A stretch of DNA of 38,866 nucleotides from NCBI GenBank assembly GCA_017526585.1, contig JAFXRC010000017.1, positions 1-38,866 on the forward strand, read 5' to 3'. Made by a program: the position numbers and the translations under genes. The stretch's first letter is position 1. Every line of letters begins with the position of its first letter. The notes under the pieces are model-generated. The model searched no databases. It saw only the letters and a list, made by a program, of their open reading frames with translations, and was not told the origin of the DNA. Source of the DNA: Fibrobacter sp. (GTDB lineage: Bacteria > Fibrobacterota > Fibrobacteria > Fibrobacterales > Fibrobacteraceae). Shown one piece after another: positions 26,715 through 32,901 of the stretch.

Positions 26715-27297
26715 TGTTATCCTCCAGGGATTCGTTGTTGTGAGTATTTAAATCTCCGAGATTATGGACGCTAGATTCGGTTGAATAGATTGTACTCATC
26801 ATGATAACGTTGCCTAGCCTTCTGCAGTGCGATAGGGCGTCGTCAGGAAAGATGATGTCGTATCGTTCATCCATGAAATCATTTTCTGTTGTCAGAGCAT
26901 CAGGCGAGACGTTCTTCAAGTAACGTTCACTGTAAACCCTCTTCCGATGATTCTCATGTTCTTTTTCAAAAAAATCCCCTGTAACTTCAAAGGTCTCTTC
27001 TCCAAAGAATGCGTTCAGCGCAAGCCTATAGGTTGCCCGGTCTTTATATGCCTTCGTCATAATCAGATAGCGACAGGTATCATCATTGAACCAATCAACA
27101 ATGACAACGTTATCGCAACCCGATTGTATTTCATCTACAACGCTCTGGCTGATGGGTGACATTCTGTGTCGTGTTTTTTTCACAAACACATAGGCGTCTG
27201 TACACTTCGTTTCAAGTCTTAGGGCTACGCTCCCGTTTTGGTTACGCAAGCGTGTGTAACCGTAAGGGAACATGTCGATAAATTCTTTCGGTCTCAT
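26695..27297 (-). CDS. Unknown protein upstream of the TerY-P kinase
   Basis: 200 residues, no family recognised. It starts MRPKEFIDMFPYGYTRLRNQ; hydrophobic strands (VVIVDWFNDD, YLIMTKAYKD) suggest a soluble alpha/beta protein, and the last 30 residues are Asn/Asp/Glu-rich and probably disordered. There are no membrane segments. Start ATG 27297 has AAAGGA upstream. It begins a transcript behind a CGTACA-N18-CATAAT element and overlaps the kinase gene by 20 bases, so it is likely a kinase partner or substrate; this is inferred from context only. Confidence 0.65.
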   Translation of the reverse strand: MRPKEFIDMFPYGYTRLRNQNGSVALRLETKCTDAYVFVKKTRHRMSPISQSVVDEIQSGCDNVVIVDWFNDDTCRYLIMTKAYKDRATYRLALNAFFGEETFEVTGDFFEKEHENHRKRVYSERYLKNVSPDALTTENDFMDERYDIIFPDDALSHCRRLGNVIMMSTIYSTESSVHNLGDLNTHNNESLEDNNESDIE

Positions 27298-27310
27298 TAG
27301 GGAATCCTTT

Positions 27311-27322
27311 GACCATGTGGTC
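27311..27322 (-). repeat. Palindrome GACCA-N2-TGGTC in the leader of the unknown gene
   Basis: A 12-base palindrome (GACCATGTGGTC) between the CATAAT hexamer and the start codon at 27297. Possible operator; short enough to be chance. Confidence 0.35.
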
Positions 27323-27340
27323 AGTTAAGTTTCTATCCGT

Positions 27341-27370
27341 ATTATGGGCTCTTTTCCCTGCTTCTGTACG
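27341..27370 (-). promoter_or_regulatory. CGTACA-N18-CATAAT promoter-like element, copy 2 (unknown-kinase)
   Basis: Minus strand CGTACA at 27370-27365, 18 bases, CATAAT at 27346-27341 followed by AC as in copy 3. An A run precedes it. It lies 43 bases before ATG 27297 in the 91-base gap after nrdD. Confidence 0.62.
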
Positions 27371-27388
27371 TTTTTTTAAGAAAAAACT

Positions 27389-29017
27389 TTAAAAAGAGGC
27401 CCGTCGCAGGTTCAGTTCCCGTTTTTTTCCATCCGTGAAGGCTCCTTTTTCCGATAGGTAGCCGGAAACCCTACGCAAATGCAAAACATTCGAGGATCTG
27501 CACGAGCTACATACGTCACCGATCTTACCGAAATAACCGCATACATTGCACATGTCTAGCGGAAAATTGACTCCGAAATAGTTGCAGTTGCTTTTTATAG
27601 CGTACTCCACAACCCGCTGTATGGCCTCAATATTGTAACAGGGCTGTTCGCCTAGTTCTACATAGCTAATGCACCCTCCATTACACAGTTCATGGAATGG
27701 GGCCTCCAGCTCTATCTTCTCAAAAAGCCGAATTGGTGTATCAACAGGAACGTGGAATGAATTGGTGTAGAACCCCTTTGACGCCGATTTGCACCGAGTG
27801 CCATATTCCTTGTAATCCCGTTTAGCAAAGATACCGGTCGTCGCTTCTGCCGCACTGGCTAGCAGTGAGAAGTTCATATGGCTCTGCACTATAAATGAAT
27901 CCACCTTACGCCGCATCATTCGCAGAACCGCTAGGGCCCTTCCCTGATACCTACGAAGGTTGTCCACTTCGGAAAAGTCTACGTCAAACAGTTCCGAAAG
28001 GGCGTCCCATAGGCCGATAAAGCCTATGGAAAGCGTCCCATGCCTAAAAGCCGCCTCACGTCCTTTTGCCGAATCTAGGTATAGCTCCTTCTCAAGGGCA
28101 AAAATGGGGGCGGCCCCTTTGCACAGTGTGTCAAAACGATGAAGAAGCAAGTCCTTGCATTCATCAAAAAGTGCACCGACTTTTTCGAGAAATACCTGAA
28201 AGTCATGGTTGGAGTCAATCGCTAGCCGCACCAGGTTCGTGGTGACACAGGCGATATTTCCCCTATTTAGACCAGAGGTTTCACCGTGTATATCGGCGAC
28301 AACGCGGGTCCGGCAACCCATAATCCCAATCTTGTTCGGGTTGGCAATCCTGTTGAAAGGAGTGTCGCAGTTGAAATATGTCGGAATCATCCTGCTCGCA
28401 GTACCCTTCAAGGCCATCTGAAAGAGATCAAAGTTGGGTGAGGATTCCGCACCATTGATGGCTCGCGAGTACTTAAAGACAATGTTCGGAAAAATGAACG
28501 GCTTGCCTTCGCAGTCCCCCTCCAACGAGGCGTTCAAAACGGCTTTAGCGATCCTGCGGGCATTCGTTGATACTCCGCAACCGATGTTTAACGTGGTATA
28601 GGGCATCTCGCAACCCTTACGTGAATAGACGTTCAAGTCCTCAAAGAAATTGCGAAAGGCTTCCGTTAGGATTTCGTCACTTTCGTCCATACGGTATGCA
28701 GCCATGTCACTATCAAAATTCAGAAAGCCGATTCCACCGGACTGATTGTTCGTCAGACTTACGATACCGCGATACAACTTGCGTAACACGGCAGAAACCT
28801 GGATACCAGTATCCTTGACAAGGTCGCCCATAGATAGACCGATGCAATTGTAGGTCTTGTCGTAAAATTCCAAGTCATGGATGTGAATATATCCTTGGCG
28901 GTGAAGCGAGGCGAATCTTTCTGGCATTCCATCTAATACTGCCGACTTGCATGCTTTTTCGCCAATGTCAAGGATTGACGACATCGTGTTTTTTTGAAGA
29001 TTAGCCAGCTCGTTCAT
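27389..29017 (-). CDS. nrdD: Class III (anaerobic) ribonucleotide reductase catalytic subunit, short form
   Basis: 542-residue glycyl-radical enzyme predicted to reduce ribonucleotides without oxygen. Family motifs: GYIHIHDLEFYDKTYNC (42-58), NNQSGGIGFLNFD (90-102), catalytic-loop Cys235 in MGCRTR, zinc-site Cys490, Cys493, Cys503 and Cys506, and the C-terminal radical site RVSGYL with Gly519, followed by TDGK. It lacks the N-terminal ATP-cone found in most NrdD proteins of 600-750 residues, so allosteric control by dATP through that domain is absent. No activating enzyme gene (nrdG) is in this window. ATG 29017 has GAGGAG upstream and overlaps the preceding P-loop kinase gene by 17 bases. 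Confidence 0.87.
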   Translation of the reverse strand: MNELANLQKNTMSSILDIGEKACKSAVLDGMPERFASLHRQGYIHIHDLEFYDKTYNCIGLSMGDLVKDTGIQVSAVLRKLYRGIVSLTNNQSGGIGFLNFDSDMAAYRMDESDEILTEAFRNFFEDLNVYSRKGCEMPYTTLNIGCGVSTNARRIAKAVLNASLEGDCEGKPFIFPNIVFKYSRAINGAESSPNFDLFQMALKGTASRMIPTYFNCDTPFNRIANPNKIGIMGCRTRVVADIHGETSGLNRGNIACVTTNLVRLAIDSNHDFQVFLEKVGALFDECKDLLLHRFDTLCKGAAPIFALEKELYLDSAKGREAAFRHGTLSIGFIGLWDALSELFDVDFSEVDNLRRYQGRALAVLRMMRRKVDSFIVQSHMNFSLLASAAEATTGIFAKRDYKEYGTRCKSASKGFYTNSFHVPVDTPIRLFEKIELEAPFHELCNGGCISYVELGEQPCYNIEAIQRVVEYAIKSNCNYFGVNFPLDMCNVCGYFGKIGDVCSSCRSSNVLHLRRVSGYLSEKGAFTDGKKRELNLRRASF

Positions 29018-29582
29018 AGGGGACTCCTCGGTTAATTATTTCACGGACTTCATTCTGGATGTCCTCTCGGGTCCTACCGTTGGTACTTACCCTATGGACG
29101 ATTTTGCCAAGCCTGTTCATGATTTTTTTGGAGTAGTACGCATAGCGCATAGCCCGCTCTACAGACTTGTCGTCAAAATTGGGGCTATTTCGCAACACGA
29201 TTCGACGGACTCGCTCATTGTGATTGCATACCAGGAAGATTATTAGGTCTGGCATGGCAAACGTGGCCATGCAGACATCTACGAGCAAGTCGCATTCCGC
29301 TTCGGTTAACTTGCCATCGGCATAAGCTGCAGTTATCGTACTAGGCCAGTAGCGAATCGTAATGGAGTCTATGCCGGACTTGGTGTAATCCTCCATAATG
29401 TGCCCACAGGAAGCATTGTAGTCCAGAAATTTAAGGGTTTGTGCTCGGCCCTTGAATGTTCTTGCGAAATCCATCTTCTGCTGGATTTCATCGTGATATG
29501 TGATAATGTTAAACTGGGGCTGGAATGCCATTGCCAAGGTATCCTTGCCAGTACCGTTATCGCCTTCAATCAGTATATTCAT
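29001..29582 (-). CDS. P-loop nucleotide kinase-like protein (dNMP/thymidylate kinase fold)
   Basis: 193 residues. Walker A is GDNGTGKD at 7-14 directly at the N-terminus (MNILIEGDNGTGKDTLAM), and DLIIFLVCNHNERVRR around the middle fits the substrate and lid region of thymidylate- or deoxynucleoside-kinase folds (a basic R-rich lid follows). Substrate is not certain. Start ATG 29582 with an AAGGAG site, 3 bases after sigma-like gene 1; overlaps nrdD by 17 bases. Together with NrdD it suggests deoxynucleotide supply or modification as part of this cluster. Confidence 0.65.
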   Translation of the reverse strand: MNILIEGDNGTGKDTLAMAFQPQFNIITYHDEIQQKMDFARTFKGRAQTLKFLDYNASCGHIMEDYTKSGIDSITIRYWPSTITAAYADGKLTEAECDLLVDVCMATFAMPDLIIFLVCNHNERVRRIVLRNSPNFDDKSVERAMRYAYYSKKIMNRLGKIVHRVSTNGRTREDIQNEVREIINRGVPYERAG

Positions 29583-29585
29583 AGG

Positions 29586-30383
29586 CTACTCCTTAGTTTG
29601 TTGCAAATTTGCTAGTTTGTTAGTAGATTGCGTTTTAGAATAGAGTGAGAACTGCTTAATCACGTAATCTATGGCTTTGTCGAGGGTTTCTCGGCATTTC
29701 TTTTTTTTTGACGCAAGGAAAGCCGTTTTCATAGTTCTTCCCATTCCCGGATCATCTGCGTGTTTCAAGAAAAAGTCTATGTACTCTAAAACAAGAGCTG
29801 CGCGCTTCTGTGGTACTGTGAGGCGATTCTGGTTCTCTTGTAATCCATAGCCTTTTAGCAATTCATTGAGGAACTGCCGAAGTTGCTGAACGACTCTTCG
29901 CACCGTTTTCTTCTCACGCTCACGTCGTGGATTGTCGTTGACAATATCTATAAGGTCACCGTCGGTTAGCTCATCCCAAGGAATGGCGTAAACAGCTGTG
30001 TTTGCGGCCTTTTCCTCATCCAGGTCATCTCGGCATTTCCTCTGCTCAAAAACCTTTAGATAGTCACCATTCTCTTTTGCATAGTGGTAACATTCCCATT
30101 TAACATAGTGCTCCCAGTATGTTTTAAAGCTGGCGCCTTTGCCGCTGTCGTAATTTTTTGCAGCGATTTGAATACAGGCTGAAGCAATAGCCTCGTAATC
30201 CCTAGCAGGGATACTAGGTCTCCATTTGCGGTATTCTTTTCGGAAACGAGCTGCCCAGGATTTAGCATCAGGACGATACCGTGCTACTAAAGCAGCAGCG
30301 ACCTCTCTGGGATATTTCTGATAATTCTTTGCTAAAAGAACAGCTTCAGACTGTCTTTGGTCATTTTGGGGCGAATTCTTCAT
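29586..30383 (-). CDS. Sigma-70 region 2-like protein 1
   Basis: 265 residues from ATG 30383. Residues about 60-115 resemble sigma region 2 (IPARDYEAIASACIQIAAKN, then FKTYWEHYVKWECYHYAKEN), and a basic C-terminal helix pair (KKKKCRETLDKAIDYVIKQ) may be the region 4 or HTH counterpart. It is clearly paralogous to the protein at 31680-32507: both share WAAR, RP-x-IPA-x-DYEA, AA-x-NYD, ENGD-x-LKVF and AVYA-x-P. The start is set by GGAG and by alignment to that paralogue; a longer frame to 30530 would run through the structured leader. Probably a transcription factor of sigma type; DNA binding and promoter choice are inferred. Confidence 0.6.
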   Translation of the reverse strand: MKNSPQNDQRQSEAVLLAKNYQKYPREVAAALVARYRPDAKSWAARFRKEYRKWRPSIPARDYEAIASACIQIAAKNYDSGKGASFKTYWEHYVKWECYHYAKENGDYLKVFEQRKCRDDLDEEKAANTAVYAIPWDELTDGDLIDIVNDNPRREREKKTVRRVVQQLRQFLNELLKGYGLQENQNRLTVPQKRAALVLEYIDFFLKHADDPGMGRTMKTAFLASKKKKCRETLDKAIDYVIKQFSLYSKTQSTNKLANLQQTKE

Positions 30384-30527
30384 TTGAAGCTCCGTATTCG
30401 TTGCCCAGAAGACGCGGTTCAATCGTGCAAACAGAAAACTGCTGCACAATCTAGGCCTGACACTCGTCAGAGCCGCACGCCTTCTGGCGTTAGAATACGG
30501 AAACCTTCTTTGTAGAAGAATTTCCCA
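30384..30527 (-). ncRNA. Structured 5' leader of sigma-like gene 1 (candidate cis-regulatory RNA)
   Basis: About 144 bases between the expected transcription start and the ATG. Pairings read on the minus strand: P1 CCGTATTC (30500-30493) with GAATACGG (30399-30392); P2 ACGCC/GGCGT (490-477 region) with an AGAA loop; P4 GGC-CTGAC/GTCAG-GCC (30474-30454) with loop GAGT; P5 TTGTGCA/TGCACGA (30449-30423) with an inner CAG/CTG. The 3' strand of P1 overlaps the GGAG ribosome-binding site (30393-30390), so folding could limit translation. No known riboswitch class is recognised. Confidence 0.5.
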
Positions 30528-30533
30528 CAATCA

Positions 30534-30539
30534 AATATA
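30534..30539 (-). promoter_or_regulatory. -10 element of the sigma-1 / P-loop kinase / nrdD operon
   Basis: Minus strand TATATT at 30539-30534 followed by TG, matching the TAnnTTTG -7 element type. It is unlike the CGWACA-N18-CATAAT elements in the same cluster and resembles the housekeeping promoters of the window. Confidence 0.5.
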
Positions 30540-30612
30540 TACTAAAGGCTCAATAAAGTCAAGCCCCAATAGGTCTTTTTCTCAGAAATTGCCTTTTTTA
30601 GCGAAATTTCCG

Positions 30613-31320
30613 CTATGAAGCGAGGCTTGCATAAACCGGCCCCGCAACTATAGGGCTGAGATGGACATCCCCCGAGGCTTGTAAAAAGTCCTTGAAAGAC
30701 CCGTAGCCGAGTTTCTCGTGGTTGAAAGTCTTATCCTCCTGGAGCATTAACGGTTTCAGCTTTGTTAGCAGAATGGGGCCATCTTGAGCCTCAAGAATCC
30801 TATGAAGCGTTGCAAAGGCATTGGCCCTTTCATGGGATTGGTCACCGCTAGGGACCAAAGCCAGCATCTTGCCGGATGAGAAAGAAGTTTCTGTATAAAT
30901 GTATTGGGAACAGGAATTCTGTACGCATTCGCTCAGCCTGGAGCGCGGGCCTACCCCAATGACATTTTTTCCCATTTCGCGAAGCTTACGAAATAGCGGG
31001 GAAAAGTCAGAATCGCCAGTTGCAAGTACGATTGTCTGTAAGTTGAAACTCGAAACTTGTTCCATAACATCAACAGCCATCTTGATGTCGGCAGAATTCT
31101 TTCCCATGACCGGATGGTACGTCTGGACCAACTCGAATCCGTTAAGGTTAAATTCTGACTGGAGGTGGTACAGTTGTGGCGATGACCACTTACCATAGGC
31201 TCTACGAACAACGACCTGCCCTTGAGACAGGAGATCGTTCATAAGGTTTGTTACACCGTTATTGTTTGCCCAGAAAGTCAGGTTCTCGGCATCTACGAAA
31301 ACAGCAATTTTGTTTTCCAT
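30613..31320 (-). CDS. NYN domain predicted RNase with OST-HTH/LOTUS domain
   Basis: 235 residues. The NYN (PIN-like) domain occupies about 1-145 with its acidic active-site set: Asp10 in FVDAEN, Asp78 and Asp84 in SADIKMAVDVM, and Asp103 and Asp105 in ATGDSDFSPL. A C-terminal OST-HTH/LOTUS-type domain (about 170-235, GPILLTKLKPLMLQ and KLGYGSFKDFLQ) would bind RNA. This is the LabA/MARF1-type layout. The start is ATG 31320 with an AAAGGAC site; longer frames run into a strong hairpin. It lies in the same direction as the neighbouring sigma-like genes and may act on RNA in this system; inferred. Confidence 0.85.
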   Translation of the reverse strand: MENKIAVFVDAENLTFWANNNGVTNLMNDLLSQGQVVVRRAYGKWSSPQLYHLQSEFNLNGFELVQTYHPVMGKNSADIKMAVDVMEQVSSFNLQTIVLATGDSDFSPLFRKLREMGKNVIGVGPRSRLSECVQNSCSQYIYTETSFSSGKMLALVPSGDQSHERANAFATLHRILEAQDGPILLTKLKPLMLQEDKTFNHEKLGYGSFKDFLQASGDVHLSPIVAGPVYASLAS

Positions 31321-31351
31321 TTTGTTAGTCCTTTTTTTGAAAAAGTGAATG

Positions 31352-31419
31352 TGTGGGATAAACGCATGCCTGTTTCCAGGCATGCGACAAGTACGCCCAC
31401 AACACATTTTACGTACTTG
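31352..31419 (-). repeat. Nested inverted repeats between the small ORF and the NYN gene
   Basis: Perfect 10-bp stem CGCATGCCTG (31363-31372) and CAGGCATGCG (31377-31386); on the minus strand its loop is GAAA, a GNRA tetraloop. A second perfect 8-bp repeat CAAGTACG (31388-31395) and CGTACTTG (31412-31419) sits beside it. A third pairing, TGTGGG (31352-31357) with CCCACA (31396-31401), would compete with the second. No T run follows, so it is not a standard terminator; a processing, attenuation or binding site is possible. Confidence 0.7.
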
Positions 31420-31427
31420 TTTTTGTA

Positions 31428-31622
31428 TCAGAACCAGCGGCCGATTTCATCGAGAATTCCGCCTGCGACCTTGAAGGGTGCACAAACCATTTCCTCGATG
31501 ATATCGTCGCCATGGGCGATAATTTCCTGCGCTACCGTAGTTGCGACAGCAGTCACTACTACGGGTGCAATATCAGCTACCGCCTTCTTTGCCGCCAAAG
31601 CGGCGAGGGTTTCGATGGCCAT
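31428..31622 (-). CDS. 64-residue small hydrophobic protein
   Basis: Begins MAIETLAALAAKKAVADIAP and has an Ala/Val-rich segment (PVVVTAVATTVA) that could form an amphipathic or membrane helix, then an acidic patch (HGDDIIEEM) and ends in IGRWF. A strong AGGAGA site precedes ATG 31622 at a good distance, which makes it a likely real gene despite its size. It is the first gene behind the CGTACA-N18-CATAAT element at 31698-31727 and precedes the NYN gene. Family unknown; a toxin-like or membrane-associated peptide is only one possibility. Confidence 0.65.
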   Translation of the reverse strand: MAIETLAALAAKKAVADIAPVVVTAVATTVAQEIIAHGDDIIEEMVCAPFKVAGGILDEIGRWF

Positions 31623-31679
31623 TTTAATCTCCTGTTTGGTGAGGAAAGACCGAATTCGTCGGCCTCATACGACAACCTC

Positions 31680-32507
31680 TTATGAGATTGCATAATGATT
31701 ATGTACTCCTATTCGAAAAGATGTACGAAAAAAAATATTTTTTTGAAGAATTTTTTTTCGGATCGCTGTAAGAGAGGCGTCTAATGTGGCTCGATGTGTT
31801 CCTGTTATATCGCAGAAACTTTTTTTGGAGCCTCCCATAAGGATGTGGTTCATGAATGCTCGAATGCGGGTTGCCTGCTTTTTTTCGACGATTGATGAAC
31901 TGTTCTTCATGTCATCAAGTAAACATTGGAGTAGCTCCATATTCCGTTGGGTTTCCTGCCGCTGGTTCCTATGATAGAAGCGTTCTGCGTCATATGCTGC
32001 ATAATCCCTCGTTGTAAGGTCCTCGAAAGGAAGCGCGTAGACTGCAGCATTTTCATCAGAATCATCCTTCTGTTGTTTAGCATTTGGTTTGGTAGACTGT
32101 TCTGTCTGCTGTTCTTCATTTAAATTGGAGGTTGGTTTAGACTTGTTTTTACGCTTATTGAACACCTTCAAGAAGTCGCCGTTTTCATTTGCATAGTTTT
32201 TGCATGCGTAGTTCGCGTAAGCATGTAAATAGGTTGAAAAGAGTGTATTGGCTGTAAAGTCGTAATTTTGTGCGGCACGCGGCAGGCAGCTCATAATAAC
32301 GGCCTCATAGTCTTTAGCCGGAATATTAGGTCTATACCTATAATATTTACATCTATATCTTGCGGCCCAACGTTTAAAATCAGAGCGAAATCGCCTTACT
32401 AATGTGGTCAAGATTTCCCTAGAGTAGGGGTGATTCTCTTGGTATAATCTGATCAAATATTCCACTACCTGCTGGCGATAAGCATCTTTCTTAGATTTAG
32501 GATTCAT
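31680..32507 (-). CDS. Sigma-70 region 2-like protein 2
   Basis: 275 residues, paralogue of the protein at 29586-30383. Region 2-like part at about 50-120 (RWAARYRCKYYRYRPNIPAK, FSTYLHAYANYACKNYANEN, DFLKVFNKRK). A low-complexity Gln/Lys/Asn linker of about 35 residues follows, then AAVYALPFEDLT and a C-terminal HTH-like segment (FCDITGTHRATLDASLTAIR, about 234-253) resembling sigma region 4. Start ATG 32507 with AAGGAA upstream. Its 3' end contains the promoter-like element for the next gene. Proposed to be an alternative sigma factor or related transcription protein; the family is not one I can name. Confidence 0.6.
   Translation of the reverse strand: MNPKSKKDAYRQQVVEYLIRLYQENHPYSREILTTLVRRFRSDFKRWAARYRCKYYRYRPNIPAKDYEAVIMSCLPRAAQNYDFTANTLFSTYLHAYANYACKNYANENGDFLKVFNKRKNKSKPTSNLNEEQQTEQSTKPNAKQQKDDSDENAAVYALPFEDLTTRDYAAYDAERFYHRNQRQETQRNMELLQCLLDDMKNSSSIVEKKQATRIRAFMNHILMGGSKKSFCDITGTHRATLDASLTAIRKKILQKNIFFRTSFRIGVHNHYAIS
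31698..31727 (-). promoter_or_regulatory. CGTACA-N18-CATAAT promoter-like element, copy 1 (small ORF-NYN)
   Basis: Minus strand CGTACA at 31727-31722, 18 bases, CATAAT at 31703-31698, with a T-rich run before it. It lies within the last codons of sigma-like gene 2, 76 bases before the 64-residue ORF. Hexamers and spacing match the copies at 27341-27370 and 25403-25432. Confidence 0.6.
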
Positions 32508-32538
32508 AGCGAAATTCCTTATGGATGCACCTCTTTAC

Positions 32539-32560
32539 TTGATAGACGGACGCCTATCAA
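32539..32560 (-). repeat. 7-bp inverted repeat upstream of sigma-like gene 2
   Basis: TTGATAG (32539-32545) and CTATCAA (32554-32560) with an 8-base spacer, 32 bases before ATG 32507. Possible operator or leader hairpin. Confidence 0.45.
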
Positions 32561-32889
32561 CTATGGGTTCGGTAAAAATGGATATGTTTGAAAACCTGCA
32601 AAGCGTTGCTCTGCAAAAGTGATCAAACAGTATTTGGGAATTGATTGATGCGGTGCTACAAGCGAAATAATCGCATTGGCGACCAGCATTCTATAAATTG
32701 ATTACCGTCAGGTCCGAACGGTTGATGAATTTGCGACCTATATCAAAGCTTAAAAAGTGATTGGACTCCTTGTTGTTTCAAGCGGGATTGCTTGATGCTT
32801 TAAATGTAGGTTTATCTTTTGAAAAAAGTGTGTTTCATATTTTATGAGTTTAATTTTTGTTTTTGTTAAACAACAAAGAATCAAATAAC

Positions 32890-32895
32890 TATATT
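32890..32895 (+). promoter_or_regulatory. -10 element of the orphan gene, leaderless type
   Basis: TATATT at 32890-32895 ends 6 bases before ATG 32902, with no Shine-Dalgarno sequence. It also decides the start: the longer frame beginning with TTG at 32857 would be mostly untranscribed. Confidence 0.5.
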
Positions 32896-32901
32896 TTTAG
32901 T

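Larger units (their letters stand above)
32508..32901. other. Divergent intergenic region between sigma-like 2 and the orphan gene
   Basis: About 390 bases without a supportable gene. It holds an inverted repeat TTGATAG-N8-CTATCAA (32539-32560) in the leader of sigma-like gene 2, and a short frame reading YRQVRTVDEFATYIKA near 32700-32750 that ends in a stop and may be coding debris. Near the right end is the TATATT element of the next gene. I see no tRNA, transposase or attachment site. Confidence 0.45.

Noticed and set aside
30384..30530. N-terminal extension of sigma-like gene 1 to base 30530
   Set aside because: It would run through the structured leader to the promoter, is basic and unlike the paralogue, whose start aligns with ATG 30383.
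32508..32901. Transposase or toxin remnant in the divergent intergenic region
   Set aside because: Only one short readable fragment was found, with no inverted repeat ends or recognisable family.
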